Positions 40,185 through 49,560 of a DNA stretch of 64,000 nt are shown piece after piece (position 1 is the first letter of the stretch; each line of letters opens with the position of its first letter). This DNA is from Rhodovastum sp963709085 (lineage in GTDB: Bacteria > Pseudomonadota > Alphaproteobacteria > Acetobacterales > Acetobacteraceae): NCBI GenBank assembly GCA_963709085.1, contig CAVPVB010000007.1:620001-684000 (forward strand), in the 5' to 3' direction. The notes under the pieces were generated by a model. That model was given only the letters and a program-made list of their open reading frames with translations, ran no database searches and had not been told where the DNA came from. Made by a program: the position numbers and the translations under genes.

Positions 40185-40838
40185 CTAAATATACACCCAA
40201 AAACCCGCTTTTTCCGTCTGAGGCAGTCCCTTTTTTGTTCTTCTTGACGAGATATATTCGTTTAAATCCTTAACAAAAGGTTCGGCATAGGCATACCCGA
40301 GAAGACCTGTATTTGGCTCCACGATATAAAATGGACCGCTCGAACCATGGCTTCCACCGAGCGCGATGTCGTGATGCCAGACCGAGACATAGGCGGCCCA
40401 TTTCGCGTGCAAATGCCCGTCTCTTTCAGTGAACGTGTCCAACTGAAAAATTTTATACTCACGAAGCGTGGTTTTCATGCCAAATTTCTCTAATACCTTC
40501 AAATGCGTATCGATATGCTTGCCTTGCGGAGAATCCGGCTTGGTTGCCTGATAGTCTTTAATCATGGTCGCTTGGTATCTAAGAAAATTTGTATAATATG
40601 CCTCAAACATGCTTGGATCGGACGCCTCTGGTACATCGCTCATAAAAGCGATGACCCATGAGGAAGCTGTCCCTTTACAAATTCCATGCCCATTTGGTGA
40701 TTTTTTTGATACTCCTTGACGGTCCAAGGTATCATCGTTCTTGAACCAGTCAGCCACCGATGGCGCATGATTGCCGCCGTGGGTTTTTTTATCCTTATAG
40801 GTGCATGTCAGGCTGGGCGTGCAATTAGCGAAGGCCAT
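40185..40838 (-). CDS. Putative YopT/C58-like cysteine peptidase
   Basis: 217 aa, visibly AT-richer than the core genome. The arrangement GHGICKGTASSWVIAFM ... VWHHDIALGGSHG ... FYIVEPNTGLLGY resembles the C-H-D triad of clan CA C58 peptidases (GxC..S.W, HAIAL, FDPNxG), but with Glu in place of the usual acid Asp. These are known as effectors or toxins that cleave small GTPases or other host proteins. No signal peptide; a strong GGGGAG site precedes the start. Alternative: another papain-fold toxin or an unrelated protein. Function is inference. Confidence 0.5.
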   Translation of the reverse strand: MAFANCTPSLTCTYKDKKTHGGNHAPSVADWFKNDDTLDRQGVSKKSPNGHGICKGTASSWVIAFMSDVPEASDPSMFEAYYTNFLRYQATMIKDYQATKPDSPQGKHIDTHLKVLEKFGMKTTLREYKIFQLDTFTERDGHLHAKWAAYVSVWHHDIALGGSHGSSGPFYIVEPNTGLLGYAYAEPFVKDLNEYISSRRTKKGLPQTEKAGFWVYI

Positions 40839-41071
40839 TATTCCGCTCCCCTCATGTACTTTGAGTTGGACGATACTCAAGGCCTGACGATCGAGTCCAT
40901 AAATAATTGGTGCGGCTTCAGCCCTGCACGCCGCCCCCGAAGGGCTGCGGATCATAGGCAGGCCGGAGCGGGGAGGCCGTCTGGCCCTCCGCTCCCCGCC
41001 GCGCTAAGGGGGCGGCATCACGGCGCAACCCGAGAGAAAGCGATGACCGGCGGCATGGAGAAAAACACGGC

Positions 41072-41602
41072 ATGAACCGGTCCAATCCCCTGCCGGTCGT
41101 GCTCGCGCTCGCGGCGATCGTGCTGATCGTGCTCAACCTGACCGGCCAGCTTCACCTGCCGCATCTGCCCGGCGGCGGCGGCGGCCCCGCCCTCGCCGGC
41201 CACCCCCGCGTGGTCGATGGCGACACGCTGGAGCTGGACGGCACCCGCATCCGCCTGTTCGGCATCGACGCCCCCGAAAGCGCGCAGAGCTGCGAGCGCG
41301 ACGGCGCCGCCTATGCCTGCGGGCAGGCGGCCAAGCATTACCTGGAGCAGCTCATCGGCGGCCAGCCGGTCGCCTGCCGGGCCAAGGACCGCGACCGCTA
41401 CGGCCGCGAGGTCGCTATCTGCACCGTCGGCACTGCGGACATCAACGCCGCCATGGTGCGCGCCGGCTGGGCGGTGGCCTACCGGCAATATTCCACCGCC
41501 TATGTTCCGTTGGAGGAGGAAGCCCGGCAAAGCCGCGCCGGAATCTGGGCCGGGCATTTCGAGCCGCCCTCCTCCTGGCGCCGCGAACAGCACGGCGGGT
41601 AG
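41072..41602 (+). CDS. Membrane-anchored thermonuclease (SNase-like)
   Basis: 176 aa. N-terminal hydrophobic anchor (PVVLALAAIVLIVLNLTG) then a Gly-rich linker and a staphylococcal-nuclease OB-fold domain with active-site segments RVVDGDTLEL, RIRLFGIDAPES and KDRDRYGREVA, so catalytic Asp/Arg/Glu positions are present. Likely a periplasmic Ca-dependent nuclease. A tiny upstream frame ends in ATGA overlap with its start. High GC again, marking the end of the accessory patch. Confidence 0.9.
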   Translation: MNRSNPLPVVLALAAIVLIVLNLTGQLHLPHLPGGGGGPALAGHPRVVDGDTLELDGTRIRLFGIDAPESAQSCERDGAAYACGQAAKHYLEQLIGGQPVACRAKDRDRYGREVAICTVGTADINAAMVRAGWAVAYRQYSTAYVPLEEEARQSRAGIWAGHFEPPSSWRREQHGG

Positions 41603-41612
41603 GCACGCCAGC

Positions 41613-42380
41613 ATGGACGATCCGAAGGCACCAGCCGGCATCGGCCACAATGCCCCGTCGCCCGCCACCTTGCCGGAGCCGGAGGTGCTCTACGCGGCAT
41701 GGTCGCGCGAGCACGCGGCGCTGCTGGCCCGCCGCGACCAGTTGCTGGCCGCCCTGCAACGGCTGGAAGCCGCCCACGCGGCGGGCATCGCCGATGAAGC
41801 CACCGCCGGCAAGGCCGCCGATTTTGTCCTGCTGCTCGAGCGCGAGGCGCGCCACGTCGAGGAGGTGCGCAAATCCGTCAAGGCACCGGTGCTCGCCGCC
41901 GGGCGCACCCTCGACCGGCTGCTGAAAACCGAAACCTCGGACCGCCTGGCGGACGCCGCGGCGCGGGTCGCGCGCCTGCTGACCGACTATCAGATGCGCA
42001 AGATCGCCGCCGAGCGCGAAGCCCGCGAACAGGCCGCCCGGGAGGCGCGCCAGGCGGCCGACGCGCTGGCCGCCGCCGCCCTGGCGCAGGCCGACACCAG
42101 CCTGCGCGAACAGGCCCTGGTGCTCGACCAGGCGGCGCAGCAGGCCGAAATCGCCGCCACCGCCGGTCTGGCCGGGCTCGCCCGCACCCGCGGCGAGTCC
42201 GGGGCGGTGGCCGACCTGAAGGAGGAATGGACCTATGAGGTGGTCGATATCGCCCAGGTGCCGCGCGAATGGCTGATGGTCGATGACCGCAGGCTGCGCG
42301 CCGCCATTCGCGGGCCGGAGGGCTTGCGCAGCATCCCCGGCCTGCGCATCCATCCCGAGGCGCGGACAACCGTGCGCTGA
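41613..42380 (+). CDS. Phage-like coiled-coil protein, 255 aa
   Basis: Starts MDDPKAPAGIGHNAPSPATL; the GIGHN motif and a long Ala/Glu/Arg-rich helical middle (about residues 60-190) are typical of alphaproteobacterial prophage early-region proteins. The C-terminus VPREWLMVDDRRLRAAIRG and IPGLRIHPE matches the end of such phage proteins. It lies 11 bp after the nuclease gene. No other phage gene is present, so it is a domesticated or leftover gene. No enzymatic motif. Confidence 0.65.
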   Translation: MDDPKAPAGIGHNAPSPATLPEPEVLYAAWSREHAALLARRDQLLAALQRLEAAHAAGIADEATAGKAADFVLLLEREARHVEEVRKSVKAPVLAAGRTLDRLLKTETSDRLADAAARVARLLTDYQMRKIAAEREAREQAAREARQAADALAAAALAQADTSLREQALVLDQAAQQAEIAATAGLAGLARTRGESGAVADLKEEWTYEVVDIAQVPREWLMVDDRRLRAAIRGPEGLRSIPGLRIHPEARTTVR

Positions 42381-42431
42381 GGCCCTGCGCGCCTTCCGCC
42401 CCCTGCAGGTGACTGCTAGAACCGAGGCCGC

Positions 42432-43589
42432 ATGACCGACGATCCTCCCCCGAACCACGCCCTGCTGCCGGCCGGGCTGTCCGACCTGCTGCCGCCCGAT
42501 GCCGCGACCGAGGCGGCTTCGGTCGAGGCCATCATGGACGTGTTCGCCGCCCATGGGTACCAGCGCGTCAAGCCGCCGCTGCTGGAATTCGAGGACGGGC
42601 TGCTGGCCGGCACCGGTGCCGCCATGGCCGACCAGACCTTCCGGCTCATGGACCCCGACAGCCACCGCATGATGGGGCTGCGCGCCGACATGACCCCGCA
42701 GGTGGCCCGCATCGCCACCACGCGGCTCGCCCATCTGCCGCGGCCGCTGCGGCTTTCCTATGCCGGCCAGTCGCTGCGCGTGCGCGCCGCCGGCCTTGCC
42801 GCCGAGCGTCAGGTGGCGCAGGCCGGCATCGAGCTGATCGGCCATGACAGCCCAGAGGCCGATGCCGAAATCGTCCAGGTCGGCGCCGAGGCGCTGGCCG
42901 TGCTCGGCCTGACCCGCATTTCCTTCGACCTGACCTTGCCGCCGCTGGTGCCGACCCTGCTGCAGGAATCCGGCCTGAAGCCGCACGCCCGCAGCGCGCT
43001 CGGCCGGGCGCTGGACCGCAAGGACGCCGCCGCGGTCGCCGAGCACGGCGGCCCCCTCGCCGGCACGCTGACCGACCTGCTGCTCGCCGCCGGCCCCGCC
43101 GACCGTGCCCTGGCGGCGCTGCTGGCGGCGGCGCTGACGCCGGGCGCCCGCGCCCACGCCGAACGCCTGGCCGCCACCGTCGCCGCCATCCGCGCCCGCG
43201 CCCCCGATCTGCGCCTGACCGTCGATCCGGTGGAGTTCCGCGGCCTGCGCTACCACACCGGCGTGACGCTCACCGTGTTCGCCCCCGGACGCCACGAGGA
43301 ACTGGCCCGCGGCGGGCGCTACATCTGCGGCGGTGACGCCGGCGAGCCGGCCACCGGCCTGACCCTGTATCCCGATGCGGTGCTGCGCGCCGCCCCGCCG
43401 CGCGGCGGCAAACGCCGCGTGTTCATCCCCGCCGGCACCGACCCCGCCCGCGCCGTCGCCCTGCGCGCCGAGGGCTTCGCCACCGTCGCCGGGCTCGACG
43501 CCGGCGCCGACCCGCAGGCCGAAGCGCGCCGGCTCGCCTGCCCCTTTTTCCTGAGCGCGACCGGCCCGGTCGCCCTCACCGCGGAGTAA
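42432..43589 (+). CDS. hisZ: ATP phosphoribosyltransferase regulatory subunit
   Basis: 385 aa class II aaRS-like paralogue of HisRS that lacks tRNA charging and, with short HisG, forms the first enzyme of histidine synthesis. Opens LLPAGLSDLLPPDAATEA, with motif 2-like MMGLRADMTPQVARIA and SYAGQSLRV. It lies 7 bp upstream of purA, a conserved hisZ-purA arrangement in alphaproteobacteria. Confidence 0.93.
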   Translation: MTDDPPPNHALLPAGLSDLLPPDAATEAASVEAIMDVFAAHGYQRVKPPLLEFEDGLLAGTGAAMADQTFRLMDPDSHRMMGLRADMTPQVARIATTRLAHLPRPLRLSYAGQSLRVRAAGLAAERQVAQAGIELIGHDSPEADAEIVQVGAEALAVLGLTRISFDLTLPPLVPTLLQESGLKPHARSALGRALDRKDAAAVAEHGGPLAGTLTDLLLAAGPADRALAALLAAALTPGARAHAERLAATVAAIRARAPDLRLTVDPVEFRGLRYHTGVTLTVFAPGRHEELARGGRYICGGDAGEPATGLTLYPDAVLRAAPPRGGKRRVFIPAGTDPARAVALRAEGFATVAGLDAGADPQAEARRLACPFFLSATGPVALTAE

Positions 43590-43596
43590 ATCCAGG

Positions 43597-44886
43597 ATGG
43601 CCAACGTCGCCGTGATCGGCGCCCAGTGGGGCGACGAAGGCAAGGGCAAGGTGGTGGACTGGCTGGCCAGCCGGGCCGACATCGTGGTGCGCTTCCAGGG
43701 CGGCCACAACGCCGGCCACACCCTGGTGGTGGGCGACCAGACCTACAAACTCTCGCTGCTGCCCTCCGGCCTGGTGCGCGGCAAGCTCGGCGTCATCGGC
43801 AATGGCGTGGTGGTCGATCCCGAGGCGCTGCTGGCGGAAATCGACCGCGTCCGCGCGCAAGGCCTGCTGGTCACGCCGGAAACGCTGCGCATCGCCGAGA
43901 ACGCCATCCTCATCCTGCCGCTGCACGGCGCCCTCGACCGCGCCCGCGAGGCCGCCCGGGGCGAGCAGAAAATCGGCACCACCGGGCGCGGCATCGGCCC
44001 GGCCTACGAGGACAAGGTGGCCCGCCGCGCCATCCGCGTCTGCGACCTCGCCGAGCCGGCGACGCTGGCGGACAAGCTCGACGACCTGCTGCTGCATCAC
44101 AATACGCTGCTGAAAGGTCTCGGCGCCGACACGTTCGAAAAACAGGCCCTGCTCGACCGCCTGCTGGAACTGGCGCCCCGCGTGCTGCCCTTCGCCGAGC
44201 CGGTCTGGGAACGCCTGGACGAGGCACGCCGGGCCGGCAAGCGCATCCTGTTCGAAGGCGCGCAGGCGGTGATGCTCGATGTCGATCATGGCACCTACCC
44301 CTTCGTCACCAGCAGCAACACAGTGGCCGCCACCGCCGCCGCCGGCTCGGGCGTCGGGCCGGCCGCCGTGGGCTTCGTGCTCGGCATCGCCAAGGCGTAC
44401 TGCACCCGGGTGGGCGCCGGCCCGTTCCCGACCGAACTGCACGACGGCATCGGCACCCTGCTCGGCGATCGCGGCCACGAATTCGGCACCGTCACCGGCC
44501 GCCGCCGCCGCTGCGGCTGGTTCGACGCCGCCCTGGTGCGCCAGGCGGTGAAAGTCGGCGGCATCCAGGGCCTCGCTTTGACCAAACTCGACGTGCTGGA
44601 CGGGCTGCCGGAATTGCAGGTAGGCGTCGGCTACCGCATCGGCGGCGAAACCCTCCGCCGCCTGCCCGCCGGCATGCGCGCCCAGGCGGCGGCCGAGCCA
44701 ATTTACGAAACGCTGGAAGGCTGGTCGGGTTCCACCCGCGGGGCCCGCAGCTGGGCCGACCTGCCGGCCCAGGCGATCAAATACGTCCGGCGCATCGAGG
44801 AACTGGTGGAGGCGCCGGTTACCTTGCTTTCCACCAGTCCGGAGCGGGACGATACGATTCTGGTGCGCGATCCGTTTGAGGATTGA
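43597..44886 (+). CDS. purA: Adenylosuccinate synthetase
   Basis: 429 aa, first committed step from IMP to AMP (GTP-dependent). The P-loop region GAQWGDEGKGKVVDWLA, the GGHNAGHTL base-binding loop, TTGRGIGPAYEDKVARRAIR and VGAGPFPTEL segments and the C-terminal LSTSPERDDTI are intact. Operon with hisZ. Repeat copy 7 begins about 10 bp after its stop. Confidence 0.98.
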   Translation: MANVAVIGAQWGDEGKGKVVDWLASRADIVVRFQGGHNAGHTLVVGDQTYKLSLLPSGLVRGKLGVIGNGVVVDPEALLAEIDRVRAQGLLVTPETLRIAENAILILPLHGALDRAREAARGEQKIGTTGRGIGPAYEDKVARRAIRVCDLAEPATLADKLDDLLLHHNTLLKGLGADTFEKQALLDRLLELAPRVLPFAEPVWERLDEARRAGKRILFEGAQAVMLDVDHGTYPFVTSSNTVAATAAAGSGVGPAAVGFVLGIAKAYCTRVGAGPFPTELHDGIGTLLGDRGHEFGTVTGRRRRCGWFDAALVRQAVKVGGIQGLALTKLDVLDGLPELQVGVGYRIGGETLRRLPAGMRAQAAAEPIYETLEGWSGSTRGARSWADLPAQAIKYVRRIEELVEAPVTLLSTSPERDDTILVRDPFED

Positions 44887-44896
44887 GGAAGGATTA

Positions 44897-44970
44897 AGTA
44901 AGGCCAGGGCTCTGCCCTGGACCCGGCAGGGGCCGAGAGGCCCCTGCACCCCGTTCTGTTTAGGGTTTCA
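44897..44970. repeat. Dispersed repeat, copy 7 (left arm only)
   Basis: Only the first arm is present: CCAGGGCTCTGCCCTGG, then GGGGCCGAGAGGCCCC and a decayed CACCCCGTTCTGTTTAGGG. It stands between purA and the second AT-richer accessory patch. The missing right arm suggests deletion at the patch edge. Confidence 0.8.
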
Positions 44971-45071
44971 AGGGGCTCGGTTTTTGGTGGGGGCCGGGGG
45001 AGGGCGCCGGCGGCTGCGTTTGCCGGCGGAACTGCGTGTTTATCGGCTGCGCCTCTCTACCAGCCGAAAGG

Positions 45072-45103
45072 GAATGTCTGCACCCGACCCTGAGCTGACA
45101 TTC
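45072..45103. repeat. Short dispersed-type inverted repeat (GAATGTC...GACATTC)
   Basis: GAATGTC and GACATTC arms of 7 bp around an 18-bp centre containing CACCCGACCCTGAG. It resembles the small intergenic palindromes of the AATGTC-N-GACATT type seen scattered in many proteobacterial genomes. A decayed relative may lie near 49139-49170. The rest of 44971-45231 shows no gene. Confidence 0.5.
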
Positions 45104-45231
45104 AGACAGGGTGCTGGCGGTCAGCGATTGGCGGAAATCGGCTAGTCTGCTCTGGAGCGCGCAACGACGTCAGTGGTGTTGATGCTGGCAATTCGACTGC
45201 GGGGGATGGGCCAATTCGACCGCCATGACCG

Positions 45232-46467
45232 ATGTGTGGGATACCATCTCTGTCCACGCGCGGGGATAGAGCGCATGCGGTGTACGTGCCTCTTTTCAGG
45301 CGCGCATGGAACGGCTATCTATTTTCCTCATGGGTCAGCACAAGATCAAACAGGTACAGTCGCGAGGAGTATCTAAAGCATAACCCGTTTTGCTGCTACT
45401 GCGGTGCGCCTGCGACAACGACGGATCACATTCCATCGCGGCACTATTTTTTGCGGCGGGACTGGCCTGAGGGGTTTGAGTTTCCGGCTTGCAAGGCATG
45501 CAACGAAGAGACCCGAAATGACGAACAAGTTGTAGCCTTCTTGTTTAATCTGCGTCTTATCGACAGCAGTCCAACCGTTGAGGAGCTAGCGAAGAAACTA
45601 GCAAAAGCAATCGCAAATAATGCCCCTGATATCCTGCAAGAGTGGCGGGAGAAAGTTCCAACCTCACATCGTGCTCGCAGAACAGCATTCAGAGATGCAT
45701 TCGGGCCGCTCGGTGACGAGTTACGGAAGCAATCAGTTGGCCTGATAGACGCAGGGCCGCTGACTGGTCAGGCAGTGGATCGTTTTATTGCTAAGTTAGC
45801 TAAAGTTTTGTTTTATAAGCACGTGGGGCGTATTTTAGACGGTTACGTTTTTGTTGATTGGCACAGCATTTACATCGGTTCGGCTGAGTTTCCTCACGAA
45901 CGCATTAACAATATCCTCCGGGTTGCCCCTATACCGGTGCTGCCGGGGCGATCGGGTAGGTCGATGATTGATCAATTCTTTTACCGATACGGATGCGACG
46001 CCGAACGTGGGCTTCTGTTCGTATCCGTTATGTTCAGTGAGCAGATGATGTTTGATGTAATTGCCATTACTGACTCCTATTTGGAGAACGCCCTCGATAT
46101 AGCGGGCAGATCCGAAGCAAGAAATGAATACGAGATCTGGAGACACAAGCTAAAATTCCGCAACGCGGCAACCGAGGCGTTATTCCCGCATACAAACTTC
46201 CCGCGCACGGTGCGGCACGTTAACGAACTGTACATTTTGTCCCTAGTGTTTTTGTTTCCTGCCGGTCTAACAAGATCCAGAGTCGGTTCTACATTATGTC
46301 ATCCAGTGCGGGCCGCCCCCGTTCCGCCCAATTGCGCCTATCGGCCGCCATGTGGACATATCCGCTTCCAAGACGTGGCTCTTGCCCAATCAGCGACCGC
46401 ATGGGCGCAGGGCCGCCATCACGCGACGAACCCATCACCACCGCTCCCTACCAGTTCCGGTTGTTGA
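45232..46467 (+). CDS. HNH endonuclease-like protein
   Basis: Open frame of 411 aa. A zinc-ribbon HNH motif lies near the N-terminus: NPFCCYCGAPATTTDHIPSR and FEFPACKACNEETRND (CxxC ... DH ... CxxCN). The rest (about residues 120-330) is helical and not recognised. The last ~70 residues look like translated intergenic DNA, so the original end may have been lost by deletion or frameshift. Start also uncertain. Composition is AT-richer than flanking core genes, suggesting transfer. Possible defence or homing role is inference. Confidence 0.6.
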   Translation: MCGIPSLSTRGDRAHAVYVPLFRRAWNGYLFSSWVSTRSNRYSREEYLKHNPFCCYCGAPATTTDHIPSRHYFLRRDWPEGFEFPACKACNEETRNDEQVVAFLFNLRLIDSSPTVEELAKKLAKAIANNAPDILQEWREKVPTSHRARRTAFRDAFGPLGDELRKQSVGLIDAGPLTGQAVDRFIAKLAKVLFYKHVGRILDGYVFVDWHSIYIGSAEFPHERINNILRVAPIPVLPGRSGRSMIDQFFYRYGCDAERGLLFVSVMFSEQMMFDVIAITDSYLENALDIAGRSEARNEYEIWRHKLKFRNAATEALFPHTNFPRTVRHVNELYILSLVFLFPAGLTRSRVGSTLCHPVRAAPVPPNCAYRPPCGHIRFQDVALAQSATAWAQGRHHATNPSPPLPTSSGC

Positions 46468-46615
46468 CCTCCCGCTCAGACTCTGGCGGGCGGCTCGGCG
46501 GTCGCCAACGTGGCCGGGACAGCCGGAGTTGACCCTTCTCGGACCTTGGCCAACCTTAGAATCTGTCCTACTCTATCGCTTAGCGGAACGTAATCGGGTT
46601 TTGACGGGACGACTG

Positions 46616-47542
46616 ATGAAGAAGCGAAGCGTTCGTGCCTCCCAACCCCAGCCGCAGGGAACGCCACTCGGTGGCCAATTTCGCCATCATGTTGTCCCGC
46701 AGGCTTGGCAGAAGGTATTTTCTGCCACAGGCCGTAATGGGGAAATGTATTATCAGAATGTCTTGACACGCAGGAAAGATGGTCCCGTCGGACCAATAAA
46801 TAGAATGAAAGAGGACTATGCCAATATCTTGTTTGACGCGAAGGGATTTGCCCTGAAAAATCTCGAGGATCGCCTGGGTTCAATTGAGACACGGCTCATG
46901 CCGGTGCTCAAAAGCGTACTATCGACGAATGAGATCTCCCCTGATCAGCGCGGAGACATAGCAGAGCTTATCGCAGTGCAAGCTCTACGTTATCCGGAAT
47001 ATTACGAGAAGAAGCTGGATAGAGGCCGCGAGATGGCCATTGAGCTAGAGTCATCTCGGTGCGCTGGCGACCTCGCTTCGTTCAACGCGAGAATGCATCA
47101 GATGTTTCCGTCACTGAAGGGGGCTAGTTTCACTCAGGAAGAGTTCGATAACTTGGTGCAGGCACCCTCAAAACAAGTCAAGGCCGAAGTGGAGGAGATA
47201 GTCTATGGCCATCTGCGGAGCATTGATGGACTAAACCCCAACACCATAATCGACGCCGCCAAACCTTCGGTCGGATCAATCGCTGGCTATAATTGGGAGC
47301 TCATTGCCAGTTGCCATCCGGATTTTTTTATTCTTTCTGATAGGCCTGTGCCAGAAACATTTACAAGAAATTTCTCTGTCGTGCTTGGCCCTGCACTCGC
47401 CTTGAAGGTCGATTCCAACCTACAGGGATCACCAACATCCAAGATCGTCGCGCGTCAGGCGCAGACAGGAGAGGTGGCGGCAATAAACAGCGAAGCTACA
47501 GCACGGGCGCAGAAGTGGCTCTGTGCTTCGACCAAGTTCTAG
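46616..47542 (+). CDS. DUF4238 domain protein
   Basis: 308 aa. It opens with the DUF4238 hallmark QFRHHVVPQAWQKVFSA and later has FILSDRPVPETF and GPALALKVDSN, the C-terminal marks of the family. The catalytic role of DUF4238 is unknown; members are frequent in mobile islands. The ATG at 46616 has a GGGAC purine run upstream; the longer frame upstream is not protein-like. It follows the HNH gene on the same strand. Confidence 0.75.
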   Translation: MKKRSVRASQPQPQGTPLGGQFRHHVVPQAWQKVFSATGRNGEMYYQNVLTRRKDGPVGPINRMKEDYANILFDAKGFALKNLEDRLGSIETRLMPVLKSVLSTNEISPDQRGDIAELIAVQALRYPEYYEKKLDRGREMAIELESSRCAGDLASFNARMHQMFPSLKGASFTQEEFDNLVQAPSKQVKAEVEEIVYGHLRSIDGLNPNTIIDAAKPSVGSIAGYNWELIASCHPDFFILSDRPVPETFTRNFSVVLGPALALKVDSNLQGSPTSKIVARQAQTGEVAAINSEATARAQKWLCASTKF

Positions 47543-47761
47543 AAAAGCGCAATTGAGAAAAACCACGCTTTGAAACGTCGCGCTATATCAGGAAACTGGC
47601 ATCTTCATCACGTGAAGCCCTTTCGTCGGACGTTCGCTTCCCTACTTCCCACGCGGTCCAGCGGTCTGGCTGAGCGTCAGCGCGAGTCGGCACAGTTTGG
47701 TGCCAAGTCGCAGTTCTCGATTCTAAATTGACATTTTCCATGCCGCTGGGGGTGCAGTGAC

Positions 47762-49090
47762 CTACCGAGGCGCGGACGAATAGGCGAATCGGGGTGGCGA
47801 AGCGTTTCGAAAATCTGCTGAATCCAGGAAATCCTGCGCCGTAGCATTTATGAGCTCTGAGAAAGATAGTTCGTCGGCTATTGTTCTGGCTGGGAATCTG
47901 GAGACGGGGGGCAAGGCTCTCCCGTCAAGATTAACCATGTTCTTCAGCAAACCAGCAAGAACAGTCCCTCTCGTTAGAACGGATATAGCCACTTCGGCTG
48001 GCATGGCAGGGCGGCCTGCAGCCGCCCTTAGACGGTCATACATTCCCAGTGAGCATGCGAGAAACGCTGCCATATCATAAGGAGTTTGGCCCAGTTGTTG
48101 CTGCTCTCCCACCAAGTACGCCGTCAATTGAACGACGCCGTGGCGCAGCGCGACAAATTCAATACGACCGCCTTGCCATGAGAGGATCTGCTTGACGCCC
48201 CCGAGAAAACGCTGTGCCTGCCCCTCCTCTGGCCACCAACTTATTCTTGCATGCTCCGATCTTGGGTCGCCAGCAGACTCAATCAAAAAGCAATCCTTGC
48301 TTGGAATTAGTGTGTCGAAATCAGATATGCGGGAGATGCCAATGTCGTCGTGAGAGCAAGCAACAACGATAAACGCACACGCTGAAAGCCCCTTTTGCTT
48401 CAACCAATAATCAACATTCGACTCTATTGTTCCTCCCGATATTTGAATGTCGACCCTAGAACGGAGATATTTGACAAACTCACCATCGGCGTTATTCAAC
48501 CGACCGGATAGCGTTGCTTGTACCTCGTCGAAGCGCCTTGAATTTCGCAATATCGCCTCCTGAACTTCGGCCATTGTCATAGGGAGGCATTTGTCACCTC
48601 GCCTAATGGGAATCTCAAGGGTCGTTGTGACCCGATGTGGCCCAACGCGAGAAGCTTCGACATTGACGGCAATCACTCCCCTCCCGCCGCCGCATGAATC
48701 AATAGCGAGTATTTCAAATTGCGGCAACTTCGGCTCTATGCACGACAGAATATGGTTTAGGAGCCGCAACCTAAGATCAGAAATCCGAGGTAAGGGGGAT
48801 ATTGACCTTGCTATTGCAGTGCCGGGTTCCTCGTCGATACCGAGTAAGAGAGTTCCTCCGGACCCGTTCGCGAAGGCCGCAATTTCTTCGAGCAACTTAT
48901 CCCTGCCATAGTCGCCAAGGGATCCACCCGCCCACCAAGCGTCGCGCGGTGTTTCAATTCTCTGCGCTATTTGCTCGCTGTATCTCTGCTTGTGTAGGGG
49001 AATGTCGCTCTTGAACTCAAGATGCGCGCTCTCTGCAACGCAATTTAGCAGTCTAGAAACTTCTTCTAGCGTGGCTATTCTAAATGCCAT
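47762..49090 (-). CDS. AlbA_2 (Schlafen-type) domain protein
   Basis: 442 aa. The N-terminal domain has ESAHLEFKSDIPL and LLEEIAAFANGSGGTLLLGI then DEE, followed by IPIRRGDKCLPM, the AlbA_2/Schlafen core found in bacterial transcription regulators and defence proteins and in eukaryotic SLFN tRNA nucleases. The C-terminal half (residues 210-440) is not recognised. AT-richer composition; convergent with the DUF4238 gene, 219 bp gap without features. Confidence 0.82.
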   Translation of the reverse strand: MAFRIATLEEVSRLLNCVAESAHLEFKSDIPLHKQRYSEQIAQRIETPRDAWWAGGSLGDYGRDKLLEEIAAFANGSGGTLLLGIDEEPGTAIARSISPLPRISDLRLRLLNHILSCIEPKLPQFEILAIDSCGGGRGVIAVNVEASRVGPHRVTTTLEIPIRRGDKCLPMTMAEVQEAILRNSRRFDEVQATLSGRLNNADGEFVKYLRSRVDIQISGGTIESNVDYWLKQKGLSACAFIVVACSHDDIGISRISDFDTLIPSKDCFLIESAGDPRSEHARISWWPEEGQAQRFLGGVKQILSWQGGRIEFVALRHGVVQLTAYLVGEQQQLGQTPYDMAAFLACSLGMYDRLRAAAGRPAMPAEVAISVLTRGTVLAGLLKNMVNLDGRALPPVSRFPARTIADELSFSELINATAQDFLDSADFRNASPPRFAYSSAPR

Positions 49091-49305
49091 TTAAGCCTCC
49101 GGTCCGCTTGCTTGTACTTGGCAACGCGGGTTATGGCAATGTCCGCTGTCCACCCATTCCGGACCTTCAGTTCCCATCCACTACCCTAGCCGCCGGCAGC
49201 AACGGCAGCACTGCGGCGCCGCCCCCGTCGCGCCCCGCATGAAACGCTTCTGTCGCTGCTCCGGCCGTGTCAGCATCGCCGCGCACAACCAACAGGGGCG
49301 GGGGG

Positions 49306-49560
49306 ATGGATAAGCTTGCGGTGCTTGGGATGCTGGTCGGCTTCACCTGGGGAACGGCCGGGGTGCTTGCCTATCCGGGAATCACGTGGAAACCGGGAGC
49401 GATCATGTTGGTCGCTTCCGCGGTGTGGCTGGTGTCGCATGGCGCCATGCCGCCTGAGCCGCTGATCGAGGGGGGCGCCATCATCATTTTTATCGCGCTT
49501 TCGATGGGCCGGGACAGGCTTTCCCGGGCCAAGAGCGCGGAGAAGACAGGAACAAAGTAA
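49306..49560 (+). CDS. Small membrane protein, 84 aa
   Basis: Starts MDKLAVLGMLVGFTWGTAGV; three hydrophobic segments (residues about 3-20, 28-45, 52-68) and a charged C-terminus (GRDRLSRAKSAEKTG). GGGGCGGGG purine stretch ahead of the ATG. No family recognised. High GC, so core genome. Repeat copy 8 starts at its stop codon. Confidence 0.6.
   Translation: MDKLAVLGMLVGFTWGTAGVLAYPGITWKPGAIMLVASAVWLVSHGAMPPEPLIEGGAIIIFIALSMGRDRLSRAKSAEKTGTK

Noticed and set aside
40767..41075. Lipoprotein-like frame (MIAAVGFFILIGACQAG)
   Set aside because: It has a lipobox-like start, but is antisense to the C58-like gene's 5' end, turns into Arg/Ala/Gly-rich sequence after 50 codons, and has no ribosome site.
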